This document shows positions 55,237 through 64,000 of a stretch of DNA of 64,000 bases, piece by piece. The notes under the pieces are model-generated. The model ran no database searches, was not told the DNA's origin, and worked only from the letters and a program-made list of their open reading frames with translations. Each line of letters starts with the position of its first letter. Position 1 is the stretch's first letter. Made by a program: the position numbers and the translations under genes. Source of the DNA: Myxococcales bacterium (GTDB lineage: Bacteria; Myxococcota_A; Polyangia; Nannocystales; Nannocystaceae); NCBI GenBank assembly GCA_020633295.1, contig JACKDW010000007.1, positions 390,177 through 454,176 of the forward strand, written 5' to 3'.

Positions 55237-55615
55237 CGCGCGCTTGTTCTAGCAGCACGTTCGTACATGGCGATTCGGACATATTTTAACGCGGGCGCCT
55301 GGCGCAGGCTTTGCGGTCCGAGCCGGCGTCGCGCGCCGCAGTACGGCGTACAGAGCGCGGCGACGCCCGGTCATCACCGGCCCGCGGCGCCGGGCCGCAA
55401 TCCTGACGCGCGCCGAGACGAACGGCGCGCGGCTCGCGTGGGCGCGCTCCAGCGCCGCGGACCCCCGCGTCGGCTGGCGTCCGCAGCTCCGCGCCGTCGC
55501 GCGCCGTCGCGCGCCTACTTCCACCTGTCCAATACAACATGTTTTATCGAGGCCGCGCGGCGCTTCGCTCCAGCGCCCGACGCCACGACCCCTCCGCAGC
55601 CGGTACGATGCGGGG
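55237..55615. other. Divergent intergenic region with two dispersed-motif copies
   Basis: 379 bp without a gene. Next to the M16 start lies a minus-strand copy (TGTCC, gaatcgc, CATGTACG; 55267-55281). In the middle lies the best plus-strand copy (cacctgtccaatacaacatg then ttttatcg, 55523-55550), about 65 bp before the 55616 start. Both are AT-rich islands in otherwise very GC-rich DNA. Confidence 0.5.
55604..55609 (+). promoter_or_regulatory. -10 element TACGAT of a leaderless promoter
   Basis: TACGAT lies six bases before the GTG at 55616, with no Shine-Dalgarno. Confidence 0.45.
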
Positions 55616-56905
<1,290 letters not shown>

Positions 56906-56944
56906 CGCGCGAGCCGGCGCGCCGCGGCGGGCCGGCTACGCCCG

Positions 56945-57637
56945 CTACTCGATCCCGTACAGGGTGTTGAGCGCGTCGGCGAGCAACCCGGCCTCCGCTT
57001 GCGTCAAGGTCATACCCAGCGGACCGGCGTTATTGCAGCTCGGCTCGGTCCCCGCGGCGATGAGGCGCGCGCAGGTCTCGGCGATCGCGGCGAGGCCCTC
57101 GGCCTGCTCGTCGCACACCCGCGCGAGGTCGGCCGGCAGCGCGAAGGGCACGATGCCCGCCTCGCCCTCGTCGTAGGTGACCGCCGTGAACTCGAGCCGC
57201 TCGTGCAGCGCGCGGCTGATCTTCAGCGCGTCCGCGGGCTCGATGTTGTTGATGATCTCGACCTTGGCGGGGCTGTCGATGGACGTGCAGAGCGCGTTGT
57301 CCTCGAGCAGCGCCGCGAGCTCGGCGTCCTCGCCGTCGCAGAGCCCGTAGGTCAGCCCCGCCTCGTCGGGCCGCGGCAGGAAGTACGCCGAGGTCCCGTC
57401 GTCTCGGGTGAAGAGCGCCCAGTACTCCTTGGCGAGCGGGTTGTCACACAGCGCGAGGTAGGGGTCCTGCGTCGCCGCGTAGCAGGCGAGCGAGCCGTCG
57501 AGCTCGGCCCCGCACTCGCCGTTCTTCGGGTCGCCGATCTCGCCGATCGGCTTGGAGGGCTGGTCACAGGAGGCGCACGAGAGGGTCGCGCCGGAGAGCG
57601 CGAGCGCGAGCGCGAGGCGGGTGAAGTTCGTGGTCAT
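56945..57637 (-). CDS. Lipoprotein of unknown function
   Basis: 230 residues from ATG 57637. The signal ends LALSGATLSCASC (lipidated Cys near 20). Mature cysteines fall in pairs (GECGAELDGSLACYA, LCDNPLAKEY, LCDGEDAEL, LCTSIDS, RVCDEQAEG, TCARLIA, SCNNAG), suggesting several disulfides. Its C-terminal MTLTQAEAGLLADALNTLYG is helical. No family is recognised. The 5' leader contains a minus-strand dispersed-motif copy (TGTCT, ctccata, CATACG; 57655-57669), about 18-32 bases upstream of the ATG, which could be a regulatory site for this gene. Confidence 0.68.
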   Translation of the reverse strand: MTTNFTRLALALALSGATLSCASCDQPSKPIGEIGDPKNGECGAELDGSLACYAATQDPYLALCDNPLAKEYWALFTRDDGTSAYFLPRPDEAGLTYGLCDGEDAELAALLEDNALCTSIDSPAKVEIINNIEPADALKISRALHERLEFTAVTYDEGEAGIVPFALPADLARVCDEQAEGLAAIAETCARLIAAGTEPSCNNAGPLGMTLTQAEAGLLADALNTLYGIE

Positions 57638-57750
57638 GGCGATCAAGAGTCCGTATGTATGGAGAGACAGGCGATTGCGGCGCGTCGTGACGGCGCCTTC
57701 ACCCGGTAGTTGTCCGCGGCCGCCCGCAGTTCGCGTCGACGCCGGATTTT

Positions 57751-58584
57751 TTACGGCGCCCTCGCTGGCGACTGACACGCGACGCGCACGCGGGCGAGCG
57801 CGGGCGAGCGCGGGTGGGCCCGCGCGAACGCGGCGAGCTGGGCCCGCCCCGTCGCGGGCGAGAGCTGACAGCGCGCCGCGACGCCCAGCGCCTCGCGCTC
57901 AGGCGCGAGCGCGCCGGCCGGGAACCGGCGCGCGTGCGACTCGGCCTCCTCGAGCGCGCGCGCGGCCTGGCCCTCTCGCAGCGCGGTCCAGCCGCGCTCG
58001 AGCACCTCCTGCTCCAGCGCGAGCTGGGGGCCCGACGCGCGCGCGCCGAGCCGCTGGAGGGCGCAGCGGCGACGCGCGAGGCCGCTTCCCGTGTACCTGA
58101 CCGTTCAGTCCTTCTCGCTGCGAGCGCTCCCGCTGCGGCCCGGAGCCGAGGGAGCGGGAGCGTCCGACACGTCGACGGGCGACGGGGGCGGCGGAGGGGT
58201 CGCCGCGGACGAGGGCGCGCCCTCGACCGCGGACGCCCGGGTCCCGGCGCTCGCGGCCCGCGTCTCCGCGCCCGCGCCCTCCCCGTCCTGGGCCTGCACA
58301 GCGGCGTCCGGCGCCCGGGGGCTGACGAGCTCGCGGTCGACGGCCGCGACGATCCACACGATCAGCACGTAGGCGGCCGCGACCCCGAGCGCGAGCGTCA
58401 GGACCCGGGTCGCCCGGGCGGGTGTCGGCGCGGGCTCGATCGCGTCGTCATGACCCGCGTCCTCGAGCCGCGCCCACCCGCGCTCGCGCACGCCGGGCGG
58501 CGGCTCGTGCTCGCGGTAGGCCGCGAGCAGCGCGCGGGCGCGGCGATCGAGCGGTGGTGGCGAGTCGATCGAAGTAGGGCTCAT
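57751..58584 (-). CDS. Membrane protein coupled to ECF sigma factor; in-frame stop at 58105
   Basis: Starts at ATG 58584, overlapping the sigma-factor stop (ATGA). The first 160 codons give a short cytoplasmic region (RRARALLAAYREHEPPPGVR), a single membrane helix (VLTLALGVAAAYVLIVWIVA) and a Ser/Ala/Pro-rich part. An in-frame TGA (58105-58107) then interrupts. The same frame continues to 57751 and encodes a TPR-like domain, LALEQEVLERGWTALREGQA then ARALEEAESHARRFPAGALA, the usual C-terminus of this myxobacterial sigma partner family. Either a nonsense mutation or two compensating indels (the other frame avoids the stop) are possible. It probably acts as an anti-sigma-like or sensor partner. 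Confidence 0.6.
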
Positions 58585-59135
58585 AGGACAGCTCCGGGAG
58601 GTTGGCGGGGCGCGTCGCGCCGCGCGAGCGCCTCGGTAAAGCGCGCGCGCGCGAGACGAAGTCGGGAGTAGACGCGGGCGCGCGGCGACTCGAGCAGCGC
58701 CGCGACCTCGGTCGCGCGCATGCCCTCGATGTCGACGAGTTCGAAGACCAGGCGCATCTCGGGGTCGAGCCGCTCGAGGAAGGCGCGCACGAACTCGGCG
58801 GCCTCGCGGCGCCGCACGACATCCTCGGGCGTGCGCGCGGGCTCCCGCGCCGGCAGCCGCTCGATCCGTCGCTCCGCCCGGAGCCGCGCGCGGCGACTGT
58901 TGGCCGCGACGCCGCGCGCGATCCCGAACAACCAGGAGCGCAGCGCGGCCCGACCGTCATACTCGGGGAGTCGGCGGCGGACCACGAGGAACACCTCGTG
59001 CATCACGTCCTCGGCCGCCTCCTCCGGGACGCCGAAGCGCCGAACGACGCGCCACACGAAGCCGGCGTGCGCGCGGTACACGTCGGCGAGCGTGGGCGTG
59101 GTGTTGGCAGAACGGGGTGACACGGGCGGGTTCAC
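58581..59135 (-). CDS. ECF RNA polymerase sigma factor
   Basis: 184 residues from GTG 59135. Region 2 is at about 16-82 (DVYRAHAGFVWRVVRRFGVP, AAEDVMHEVFLVVRRRL and LRSWLFGIARGVAANSRR). Region 4 is at about 118-170 (LDPEMRLVFELVDIEGMRAT, EVAALLESPRARVYSRLRLA). It is typical of myxobacterial sigma-70 ECF factors. Its stop overlaps the start of the membrane partner gene by four bases, so the pair is translationally coupled. The target promoter is unknown; no autoregulatory site is obvious in the 100 bp upstream. Confidence 0.92.
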   Translation of the reverse strand: MNPPVSPRSANTTPTLADVYRAHAGFVWRVVRRFGVPEEAAEDVMHEVFLVVRRRLPEYDGRAALRSWLFGIARGVAANSRRARLRAERRIERLPAREPARTPEDVVRRREAAEFVRAFLERLDPEMRLVFELVDIEGMRATEVAALLESPRARVYSRLRLARARFTEALARRDAPRQPPGAVL

Positions 59136-59235
59136 GCGCCAGGCGGGACCTCGATCGAGTACCGAGGAATTGGCCGCTCAGGGGTTAATGTCCGCCCACG
59201 CCGACAATTCGCGGCGCGTCGCTCGATTTTCTTCG

Positions 59236-59790
59236 TCAGGGCGACGCGCACCCGATCGCGAGCCCGCACGCGTCCGGGAACCAGGCGTCGTCGATCGCGG
59301 GGCACTGCCCCGCGAGGTCCTCCGCGATCGCGCCGAGCTCGCTCAGGCACTGCGCGCCGAGCTCGGCGTCGTAGGTGCACTCGTCCTCGCCGGTGAGCGC
59401 CACGTCGCCGTTTCCGCAGGTCAGCTCGAGGCAGTCCGGGATGGTCGTCGCGGTGGGATCACCGGGCTCGCGCCCGCCGACCTCCCCGAAGCAGCCGATA
59501 TAGACCTCGCAGTAGACCTGACCATAGGGTCCCTCGAACTCCGGGAACGTGAAGGCGGGGCACCCCGCGGGCGGCTCGATCACCCCGGTCTCGGAGTCGC
59601 CGCCCGTCCCTGCCGCGCCGGTGGTCATCCCCGTCGCGCTTGTGTCAGCGCTCGTGGCGCCGTCGCTGTCACCGTCGCTCTCGCTGCCGCCGTCCTTGGG
59701 TCCCGATCCGCAGGCCGCCACCAGCGCGATCGCGGCGACGCAGCGGCGCAGGATTATCAAGCGATGGGCGATCACCTGTGAATCGTACAC
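59236..59790 (-). CDS. Lipoprotein with Ser/Asp/Gly linker
   Basis: 184 residues from GTG 59790 (another GTG at 59775 is possible). The signal is LIILRRCVAAIALVAAC, with the lipidated Cys near 27. A Ser/Asp/Gly/Thr-rich linker precedes a mature domain with about ten cysteines (GCPAFTFPEFEGPYGQVYCE, IGCFGEVGG, CLELTCGNGD, ECTYDAELGAQCL, CPAIDDAWFPDACGLAIGC). The pattern suggests a disulfide-rich secreted fold of the type repeated in this genome; the 61018-61659 protein is built similarly. Its function is unknown. Confidence 0.68.
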   Translation of the reverse strand: MYDSQVIAHRLIILRRCVAAIALVAACGSGPKDGGSESDGDSDGATSADTSATGMTTGAAGTGGDSETGVIEPPAGCPAFTFPEFEGPYGQVYCEVYIGCFGEVGGREPGDPTATTIPDCLELTCGNGDVALTGEDECTYDAELGAQCLSELGAIAEDLAGQCPAIDDAWFPDACGLAIGCASP

Positions 59791-59835
59791 CGCTCGCCTC
59801 GCCGGCGCGACCGCGCGGACCGAGACTCCGTACCG

Positions 59836-60966
59836 CTACCGCAGCCGCACGACCGCGCGCCCCAAACACTGCAGCGCCGCCGGCGTCGCGCCCAGCAGGT
59901 CTCGGCCGATGGGGTCGATGTGAAACGCCGGAGCTGTCACGGCGACCAGGCCGCGCGCGACGAGCGAGAGCGCGACGCGCTCGTGCACCCACCACTCGAT
60001 CCCGACGCTGGCGTCGACGGCCCCCCAGAACGCGTAGGCGACCTCGGGGATCACCAGCGCCCCCTGCCCGCGACCCCGGATCGCGCCGAGGCTCACGCCC
60101 GCGCACAGCGGCGCCCGCAGGCCCTTGCCCGACCTCCCGAGCACGCCGCACCCGCGCGCGCTGCCGGTCAAAAGCTCGACGCGCGCCTGGAGCTCCGGCG
60201 CCAGCGAGTCCTCGAGCGTGACCGGGAGCGAGTAGTGAAACGCGAGCTGCAGACGACCCGGGTGCCAGTCGAGCGCGAGCGCCAACGCCAGCGCCGGCGC
60301 GAACGCGGGCGCGGGGCCATAGGCGGCGCCAACGCCCGGCGCGAGCAGCAGCGCCGGCGCGCGAGCCCTCGGGCGCGCCGACTCGACGGCGCGCTGGGTC
60401 GGCGACGATGGTGACGGAGCTGGCGATGTTGAAGGCGATGTTGAAGGCGATGTCGACGGCGATGTCGACGGCGATGTCGACGGCGATGGCGACGGCGATG
60501 GCGACGGCGATGTCGACGGCGATGGCGACGGCGATGTTGACGGCGATGTTGACGGCGATGCGGGCGGGCGCGACGGCGGCGACGAGGGTGGCGCCGGGAT
60601 CGCCGCGGGCTCGGGCGCAGACGGGACCTCCGGCTCCCCTCGCCCGCTGTCGGGCGCCAGCGCCAGCGCGACGAGCCAGGCGGCCGCCTCGACGAGCTCG
60701 GCGCACGAACCAGCCTCGACCACGCGCTCGCTCTCGAGCTCGTCCACTCGCAGCCCGAGGATCAACCGCCAACGCGCCTCGGTCAGCGACTCGATCGCGA
60801 CCGAGACCCGCGACGCGGGCGGCGCGGCCGGGCCCAGCCGCGCCGCGATCGCGCGCTCCATCGCCTGCCTGTCAGGACAGGTATCTGGAGCCTGGTAGCG
60901 CAGCTCGAGCGGCTCGCTCGCCATCGCGAGCAAGCCAAACGCGAGCGTGCACGAGCGCGCGAGCAT
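59836..60966 (-). CDS. Exported protein with Ser-Pro stalk and beta-barrel-like C-terminus
   Basis: 376 residues from ATG 60966. A signal peptide (MLARSCTLAFGLLAMA) precedes an N-terminal domain with a CPDRQAMERAIAARLG motif, typical of myxobacterial exported proteins that start with a short 'TCPDR..' domain. A Ser/Pro/Thr repeat stalk of about 55 residues follows, then a C-terminal 170 residues of alternating hydrophobic strands (LAPGVGAAYGPAPAFAPALA, LQLAFHYSLPVTLEDS, ASVGIEWWVHERVALSLVAR). These look like an outer-membrane barrel or its relative. The TCPDR codons coincide with a perfect inverted repeat (60868-60881). A role in the envelope is inferred. Confidence 0.65.
   Translation of the reverse strand: MLARSCTLAFGLLAMASEPLELRYQAPDTCPDRQAMERAIAARLGPAAPPASRVSVAIESLTEARWRLILGLRVDELESERVVEAGSCAELVEAAAWLVALALAPDSGRGEPEVPSAPEPAAIPAPPSSPPSRPPASPSTSPSTSPSPSPSTSPSPSPSPSPSTSPSTSPSTSPSTSPSTSPAPSPSSPTQRAVESARPRARAPALLLAPGVGAAYGPAPAFAPALALALALDWHPGRLQLAFHYSLPVTLEDSLAPELQARVELLTGSARGCGVLGRSGKGLRAPLCAGVSLGAIRGRGQGALVIPEVAYAFWGAVDASVGIEWWVHERVALSLVARGLVAVTAPAFHIDPIGRDLLGATPAALQCLGRAVVRLR
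60421..60560 (-). repeat. Simple repeat coding the Ser-Pro/Ser-Thr stalk
   Basis: Tandem hexamer/dodecamer units of the ggcgatgtcgac and ggcgatggcgac kind (plus strand), giving SPSTSPSP on the coding strand. In frame; length variation would not disrupt the gene. Confidence 0.9.
60868..60881. repeat. Perfect inverted repeat cctgtc-ag-gacagg
   Basis: A 6-2-6 inverted repeat inside the 59836-60966 coding sequence. It is a variant of the dispersed TGTCY dyad with a shorter centre. Confidence 0.6.
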
Positions 60967-61017
60967 CCGCCGCTGCTTAGCCCGGCGCGGACGCGAGGGC
61001 AAGCGCGGCGGACCTGC

Positions 61018-61659
61018 TCAGCACTCGGGATCAAGCTGGATCGGCGGCGAGCACATGTCCCAGCCGTCGGGCCCGCAGGTGTCGATGACCTCGATCATCT
61101 TGTCGCCCATACAGAAGTAGGTGATCGCGTCTCCGCAGATCCCGCTCGGGATGCAGCCCAGGAAGCCGGTCTTGCCGAGGCACGGCACGTTGCCCTCGAA
61201 GTTCACGGGCTTGCCGATCACCGCCATGCAGCTGTCATTGGCGTCGCACTGCTCCTCGTTGAGGTCGGCGCAGTCGCCGTCGCCATCCCCGTCTCCATCT
61301 CCGTCACCGTCTCCGTCACCGTCTCCGTCACCGTCTCCGTCTCCGTCTCCGTCTCCGTCTCCGTCTCCGTCTCCATCGCCGTCGCCGTCGCCGTCTCCGT
61401 CGCCGTCTCCGTCGCCGTCTCCGTCTCCATCGCCATCTCCATCGCCGTCGCCGTCGCCGTCGCCCGAGTCAGTCTCGGAGCCCGACGGATCGGTGTCGCT
61501 GCCGCTGCCGTCGGATCCGGCGGAGGTCGTGTCGGTCGTCTCGCCGCCGCTGTCGGAGTCGCTCGTCGACGCGGTGCCGTCGTCACCGCAGGCGGTCAGC
61601 AGCGCGGGCGCGGACGCGACCAGGAGCAAGGAGAAGAGGTGAATCCAGGGTTTAGTCAT
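61018..61659 (-). CDS. Lipoprotein with Gly-Asp stalk
   Basis: 213 residues from ATG 61659. The signal is MTKPWIHLFSLLLVASAPAL then LTACG, with the lipidated Cys at about 24. A Ser/Asp/Gly linker is followed by a pure Gly-Asp run of more than 30 dipeptides, then a C-terminal domain of about 75 residues with several cysteines (CADLNEEQCDANDSCMAVIG, CLGKTGFLGCIPSGICGDAI, TCGPDGWDMCSPPIQLDPEC). The start is supported by TACTCT six bases upstream. It looks like a stalked surface lipoprotein; similar cysteine-rich heads are known in myxobacteria, but the function is unknown. Confidence 0.75.
   Translation of the reverse strand: MTKPWIHLFSLLLVASAPALLTACGDDGTASTSDSDSGGETTDTTSAGSDGSGSDTDPSGSETDSGDGDGDGDGDGDGDGDGDGDGDGDGDGDGDGDGDGDGDGDGDGDGDGDGDGDGDGDGDGDGDGDCADLNEEQCDANDSCMAVIGKPVNFEGNVPCLGKTGFLGCIPSGICGDAITYFCMGDKMIEVIDTCGPDGWDMCSPPIQLDPEC
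61273..61464 (-). repeat. Simple repeat coding the Gly-Asp stalk
   Basis: Tandem hexamers gtcgcc/gtctcc/atcgcc (plus strand) encode the Gly-Asp run on the minus strand. They use different codons from the 56501 repeat, so the two stalks arose independently or diverged. Confidence 0.9.
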
Positions 61660-61665
61660 GGGCGG

Positions 61666-61671
61666 AGAGTA
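61666..61671 (-). promoter_or_regulatory. -10 element TACTCT of a leaderless promoter
   Basis: TACTCT on the minus strand, exactly six bases before the ATG at 61659. Confidence 0.45.
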
Positions 61672-61829
61672 GCACCGTGGCCACCGCGTCGACGCCGACG
61701 TCACCGCGTCGCGCCCGTCACGACCGCGCGGCCGCAGTCAGCGTTCTCGCGCGGTTCTCTTCGGCGTCGTTGTATGCTCACCCCTTGTCACGCGCCGCGG
61801 CGTGATCGGACTCTCGCGCCGCGGACCCC

Positions 61830-62243
61830 CTAACGGCGCAGCGTCGCGTACCAGCCGCCCGGAATCATCGGGACGTTGTGGGGGCTGAGGTTCTTGACCG
61901 TCTGGAACGTGCCCGCCATGCGCCAGAACGGATCGCCGGCGTCGTAGTGCATCACGTAGGCGGACCACGCCTGCTCGATGACGTTGGGGATCACGCGGGT
62001 GAAGGTGAAGCGCTTGGTCGCGGCGTCCCAGCGAGCGTCGCGGATCGTGCCGCTCGACAGCGTCGCGGTGACGTCGGCGCCCGCGAGCGCCGTGATGTCG
62101 AGGGTGTACACGCGCCCGTTCGCGATCGCCCGCCACCCGCCGAGCGGAACCGAGGCCGGCGCGGCGTAGGGACCCGGGAACAGCGAGTCGGCGGGGAAAC
62201 AACCTGGGATGTCGGGTAGGTCGACGTGTGCCATCTCGTCCAT
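61830..62243 (-). CDS. Hypothetical protein, about 137 aa
   Basis: Starts at ATG 62243 (MDEMAHVDLPDIPG), with alternatives at 62261 and 62234. The product is a soluble beta-rich domain with aromatic residues (GGWRAIANGRVYTLDITALA, FTRVIPNVIEQAWSAYVMHY, MIPGGWYATLRR) and no signal peptide or known motif. I do not recognise it. The upstream open frame continues to 62417 through the 40-bp repeats, but its translation (LEELEFLEFIEFIE) is a by-product of those repeats. Confidence 0.55.
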   Translation of the reverse strand: MDEMAHVDLPDIPGCFPADSLFPGPYAAPASVPLGGWRAIANGRVYTLDITALAGADVTATLSSGTIRDARWDAATKRFTFTRVIPNVIEQAWSAYVMHYDAGDPFWRMAGTFQTVKNLSPHNVPMIPGGWYATLRR

Positions 62244-62261
62244 GCTACTGGAGCAACACAT

Positions 62262-62602
62262 TCCGTGCGTGCGCTGACGCGCGCGCTCGTCGTCGTCCAC
62301 GCGCCCGGCTCGCGAAGACCCTGCACGCGTCGTGACCGCGACCGCGTCGCTCGTGACGACTCGAGCGCGCTCGATAAACTCGATAAACTCGAGGAACTCG
62401 AGCTCCTCGAGGGCCACGAGCGCGCTCGATAAACTCGATAAACTCGAGGAACTCGAGGACGGACGGCGGATTTGATCACGGTCAGCTCCCTGACCGAGGT
62501 GACGAGCAACGATCCGGCGGACCGCCCGGCGCGAGCGCCGTCCGCGACGAGCTCGAGGGCTGCTCGGACGCGAGCTGATCGTGGCACCATGGCGAGCGCG
62601 CC
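62262..62602. other. Divergent intergenic region with direct repeats
   Basis: 341 bp without a gene, between the 62243 start and the 62603 oxygenase. Its main content is a pair of 40-bp direct repeats (see next entry). The last 90 bp contains no recognisable -10 element or Shine-Dalgarno for the oxygenase. Confidence 0.45.
62363..62457. repeat. Two identical 40-bp direct repeats containing tcgataaac units
   Basis: Copies at 62363-62402 and 62418-62457 are identical, separated by ctcctcgagggccac. Each copy begins gagcgcgctcgataaactcg and contains two tandem ctcgataaa units followed by the palindrome-rich ctcgaggaactcgag. The arrangement resembles iterons or a multi-site operator. Confidence 0.85.
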
Positions 62603-63658
62603 ATGTCGCTGAGCCGTGACGAGCTAGACCACTTCCGCGCGCGCGGGTACCTCGTCAAGCGCGGCGTCGTGCCGCCGCTGCTGCTCGCGCAGCACCAGCG
62701 CGAGGTCGCGGCGGCGCTGCGCGCCCGCGGCGTGATGCCCGAGGCGCTCGGCGCGACCGCGGACAAGCTCTCGGCCTTCGGCAGCGGCTTCGGCGGGTTC
62801 CTCGAGCTGTACCACCTCCCGGCGATGGCGGAGATGCGCGCGCTGCCGGAGGTCGTCCAGGTCTTCACCGCGCTGCTCGAGGCGACATACGCGAGCTCGG
62901 ACGACGTCGACGCGCCCTGGCCCAACGCCTACGGGCGCTTCGACGCGCGCCGCCTGTACGCGTACATCAACCGCTGCTCCTACCGCGTGCCGACGCGCTA
63001 CGCCGCCCAGCCGGGGCGACGGCCGGCGCAGCGCGGCACCGGCCCTCACCTCGACATCCACCCGCTGCGCCCCTTCGAAGGCGTCCGCGTGGTCCGGGGT
63101 GACGACGGCCGCAAGCGGTGGGAGCCGGACTCGCTGCGCTTCTGGCACCCGCTGCAGGGCCTGGTCGCGGTCTCCGGCGCGCCCGAGGCGAACTCGGGCG
63201 GCTTCTGCACGATCCCGGGCTTCCACCGCCGCTGCCGCGCGTACTTCGAAGAGGTCGGCCTGCACGGGCGTCACCCGCTGCGCTGGGGTAACGCCACGCA
63301 CCTCACGCGCACGCACGACGCCGCGCTGCTCGAGCGCTTCGAACACGTGCCGACGCGCCCGGGCGATCTGCTGATCTGGGACTTCCGCATGCCGCACATG
63401 AGCGAGGACCGCAATGACCGCGACACCCCGCGCGAGGCCGTGTACCTGACCTATCTGCCAGACGTGGAGAACAACCGGGCGTACGCGCGGACGCAGCGCG
63501 AGTGGTACCTCGCGGGCGTCCACCCGGACTACGTCGCCCGCCGCTACCGCGCGCTCGAGACCCCGGGCTACAGGCCGTTCCCCTACGGGCCGCTCGGACG
63601 TCAGCTGCTCGCGCTCGACCCCTGGGGCGACGCCGACGCGGACGCGCGCAGTCGATAG
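62603..63658 (+). CDS. PhyH-like Fe(II)/2-oxoglutarate dioxygenase
   Basis: 351 residues. It begins with the phytanoyl-CoA-dioxygenase-type SRDELDHFRARGYLVKRGVV. The iron site is visible as TGPHLDIHP (His-x-Asp, about residues 149-151) and the distal His in FRMPHMSEDRN (about 268), with the 2OG-binding Arg in TPREAVYLTYLP (about 279). The intervening FCTIPGFHRRCRAYFEEVGL is typical of PhyH relatives annotated as protein or small-molecule hydroxylases. ATG 62603 is preferred over an ATG 13 bp upstream out of frame. The substrate is unknown. Its 3' end overlaps the converging methyltransferase gene by 58 bp. Confidence 0.82.
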   Translation: MSLSRDELDHFRARGYLVKRGVVPPLLLAQHQREVAAALRARGVMPEALGATADKLSAFGSGFGGFLELYHLPAMAEMRALPEVVQVFTALLEATYASSDDVDAPWPNAYGRFDARRLYAYINRCSYRVPTRYAAQPGRRPAQRGTGPHLDIHPLRPFEGVRVVRGDDGRKRWEPDSLRFWHPLQGLVAVSGAPEANSGGFCTIPGFHRRCRAYFEEVGLHGRHPLRWGNATHLTRTHDAALLERFEHVPTRPGDLLIWDFRMPHMSEDRNDRDTPREAVYLTYLPDVENNRAYARTQREWYLAGVHPDYVARRYRALETPGYRPFPYGPLGRQLLALDPWGDADADARSR

Positions 63659-64000
63659 ACGTCGCGCGCGCGCCCGTGCCCGAGGCGCTTCGCCCACGTC
63701 GTCGGGTAGGCGCGCAGCGCCGTCACCTCCAGCCGCTCGATCGACCGGACCTCAAAGCCAGCTCGCGGATAGACCGACGCGAGGCCGCGCGCGTGCGCCT
63801 CGCTCATCGCGTCCTCGGGCCCGAGCGGCGCGTGCTTCTGGCGATCGCGGGCGTCGTGCGAGAACACCAGCTCGAGGCTCGCGCCCGGCTGACACAGCGC
63901 GCGCAGCCGCGCGAGCGTCTCGAGCTCGGGCGCCGTGACGGCGCGCAGCAGGCTGCCCCACGGCAGGATGACCGTGAGCCGCGACGCCCGGGCGCGCAGC
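63601..64000 (-). CDS. KamB-like 16S rRNA methyltransferase, C-terminal part (5' end outside window)
   Basis: About 132 codons are visible, open to the window edge. The translation LTVILPWGSLLRAVTAPELE, a middle LVFSHDARDRQKH, and the end YPTTWAKRLGHGRARDVYRL match the C-terminal half of SAM-dependent methyltransferases of the KamB/NpmA group, which methylate A1408 of 16S rRNA. The 'PWGSLLR' strand and 'WAKRLGxGRxR' region are diagnostic; the SAM-binding motif I lies upstream of the window. In antibiotic producers such enzymes protect the ribosome from aminoglycosides. It overlaps the convergent PhyH gene by 58 bp. A different small-molecule or RNA target cannot be excluded. Confidence 0.6.
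   Translation of the reverse strand, partial: LRARASRLTVILPWGSLLRAVTAPELETLARLRALCQPGASLELVFSHDARDRQKHAPLGPEDAMSEAHARGLASVYPRAGFEVRSIERLEVTALRAYPTTWAKRLGHGRARDVYRLRASASASPQGSSASS

Noticed and set aside
62363..62457. CRISPR array
   Set aside because: Only two repeat copies with a 15-bp spacer, and no cas genes.

Overview
The window is very GC-rich DNA. Its genes are packed with Ser/Thr kinases, FHA, PEGA and TPR proteins, lipoproteins with low-complexity linkers (Gly-Asp, Glu-Thr-Ser-Gly and Ser/Thr runs), and one protein ending in a MYXO-CTERM-like tail. Together these point to a predatory myxobacterium, most likely of the Nannocystis/Enhygromyxa/Plesiocystis group. This placement is inferred from gene content and style; no rRNA or marker gene is present. 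No tRNA, rRNA or CRISPR array was seen.

Layout. 1-4.7 kb: end of a MacAB/LolCD-type ABC exporter, then a compact three-gene cassette (DMSP-lyase-like cupin, Fe/2OG oxygenase, aldehyde dehydrogenase). 5-11 kb: lipoproteins, an Asp-box (YCF48-like) protein, a truncated tssE relic and a large secreted protein of unknown function. 11-21.5 kb: a signalling block with a kinase-TPR protein, an AlkB-like oxygenase, an FHA-winged-helix regulator, a second kinase, a PEGA/TPR membrane protein and an FG-GAP lipoprotein. 21.5-37.2 kb: a second kinase-TPR gene (read right to left) that is cut in two by an integrated element of about 12.8 kb. The element carries a tyrosine recombinase, a CHAT-nSTAND-WD40 protein of the defence/cell-death type, a MACPF-jacalin perforin, two lipoproteins and decayed gene fragments. 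The two kinase halves meet in frame at a shared 7-bp core (TGCACGG), so excision would restore the kinase. 37.2-43.2 kb: a membrane protein, an EF-Tu-like G-domain relic, and a pal-tolQ-tolR-tolA-tolB operon. 43-62 kb: secreted and membrane proteins and lipoproteins, an M16 peptidase, an ECF sigma/membrane-partner pair, and several proteins with simple-sequence linkers. 62.6-64 kb: a PhyH-like oxygenase that converges on the end of a KamB-like 16S rRNA methyltransferase.

Two genome-wide signals stand out. First, a degenerate DNA motif (TGTCY, seven bases, then CATNTTAT; often a TGTCY-N4-RGACA dyad) recurs in intergenic DNA and inside genes on both strands and in different reading frames, where it forces clusters of otherwise rare A/T-ending codons. 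Second, at least ten genes have a TANNNT-type -10 hexamer six to eight bases before the start codon and no Shine-Dalgarno, which implies leaderless transcripts.

Several genes (kinase 16188, TolA/TonB 40945, 43217, 47405, the kinase-TPR 3' half, 57751) show apparent frameshifts or in-frame stops, mostly at GC runs. These may be assembly errors or real decay, so the coordinates of those genes are spans rather than clean ORFs.
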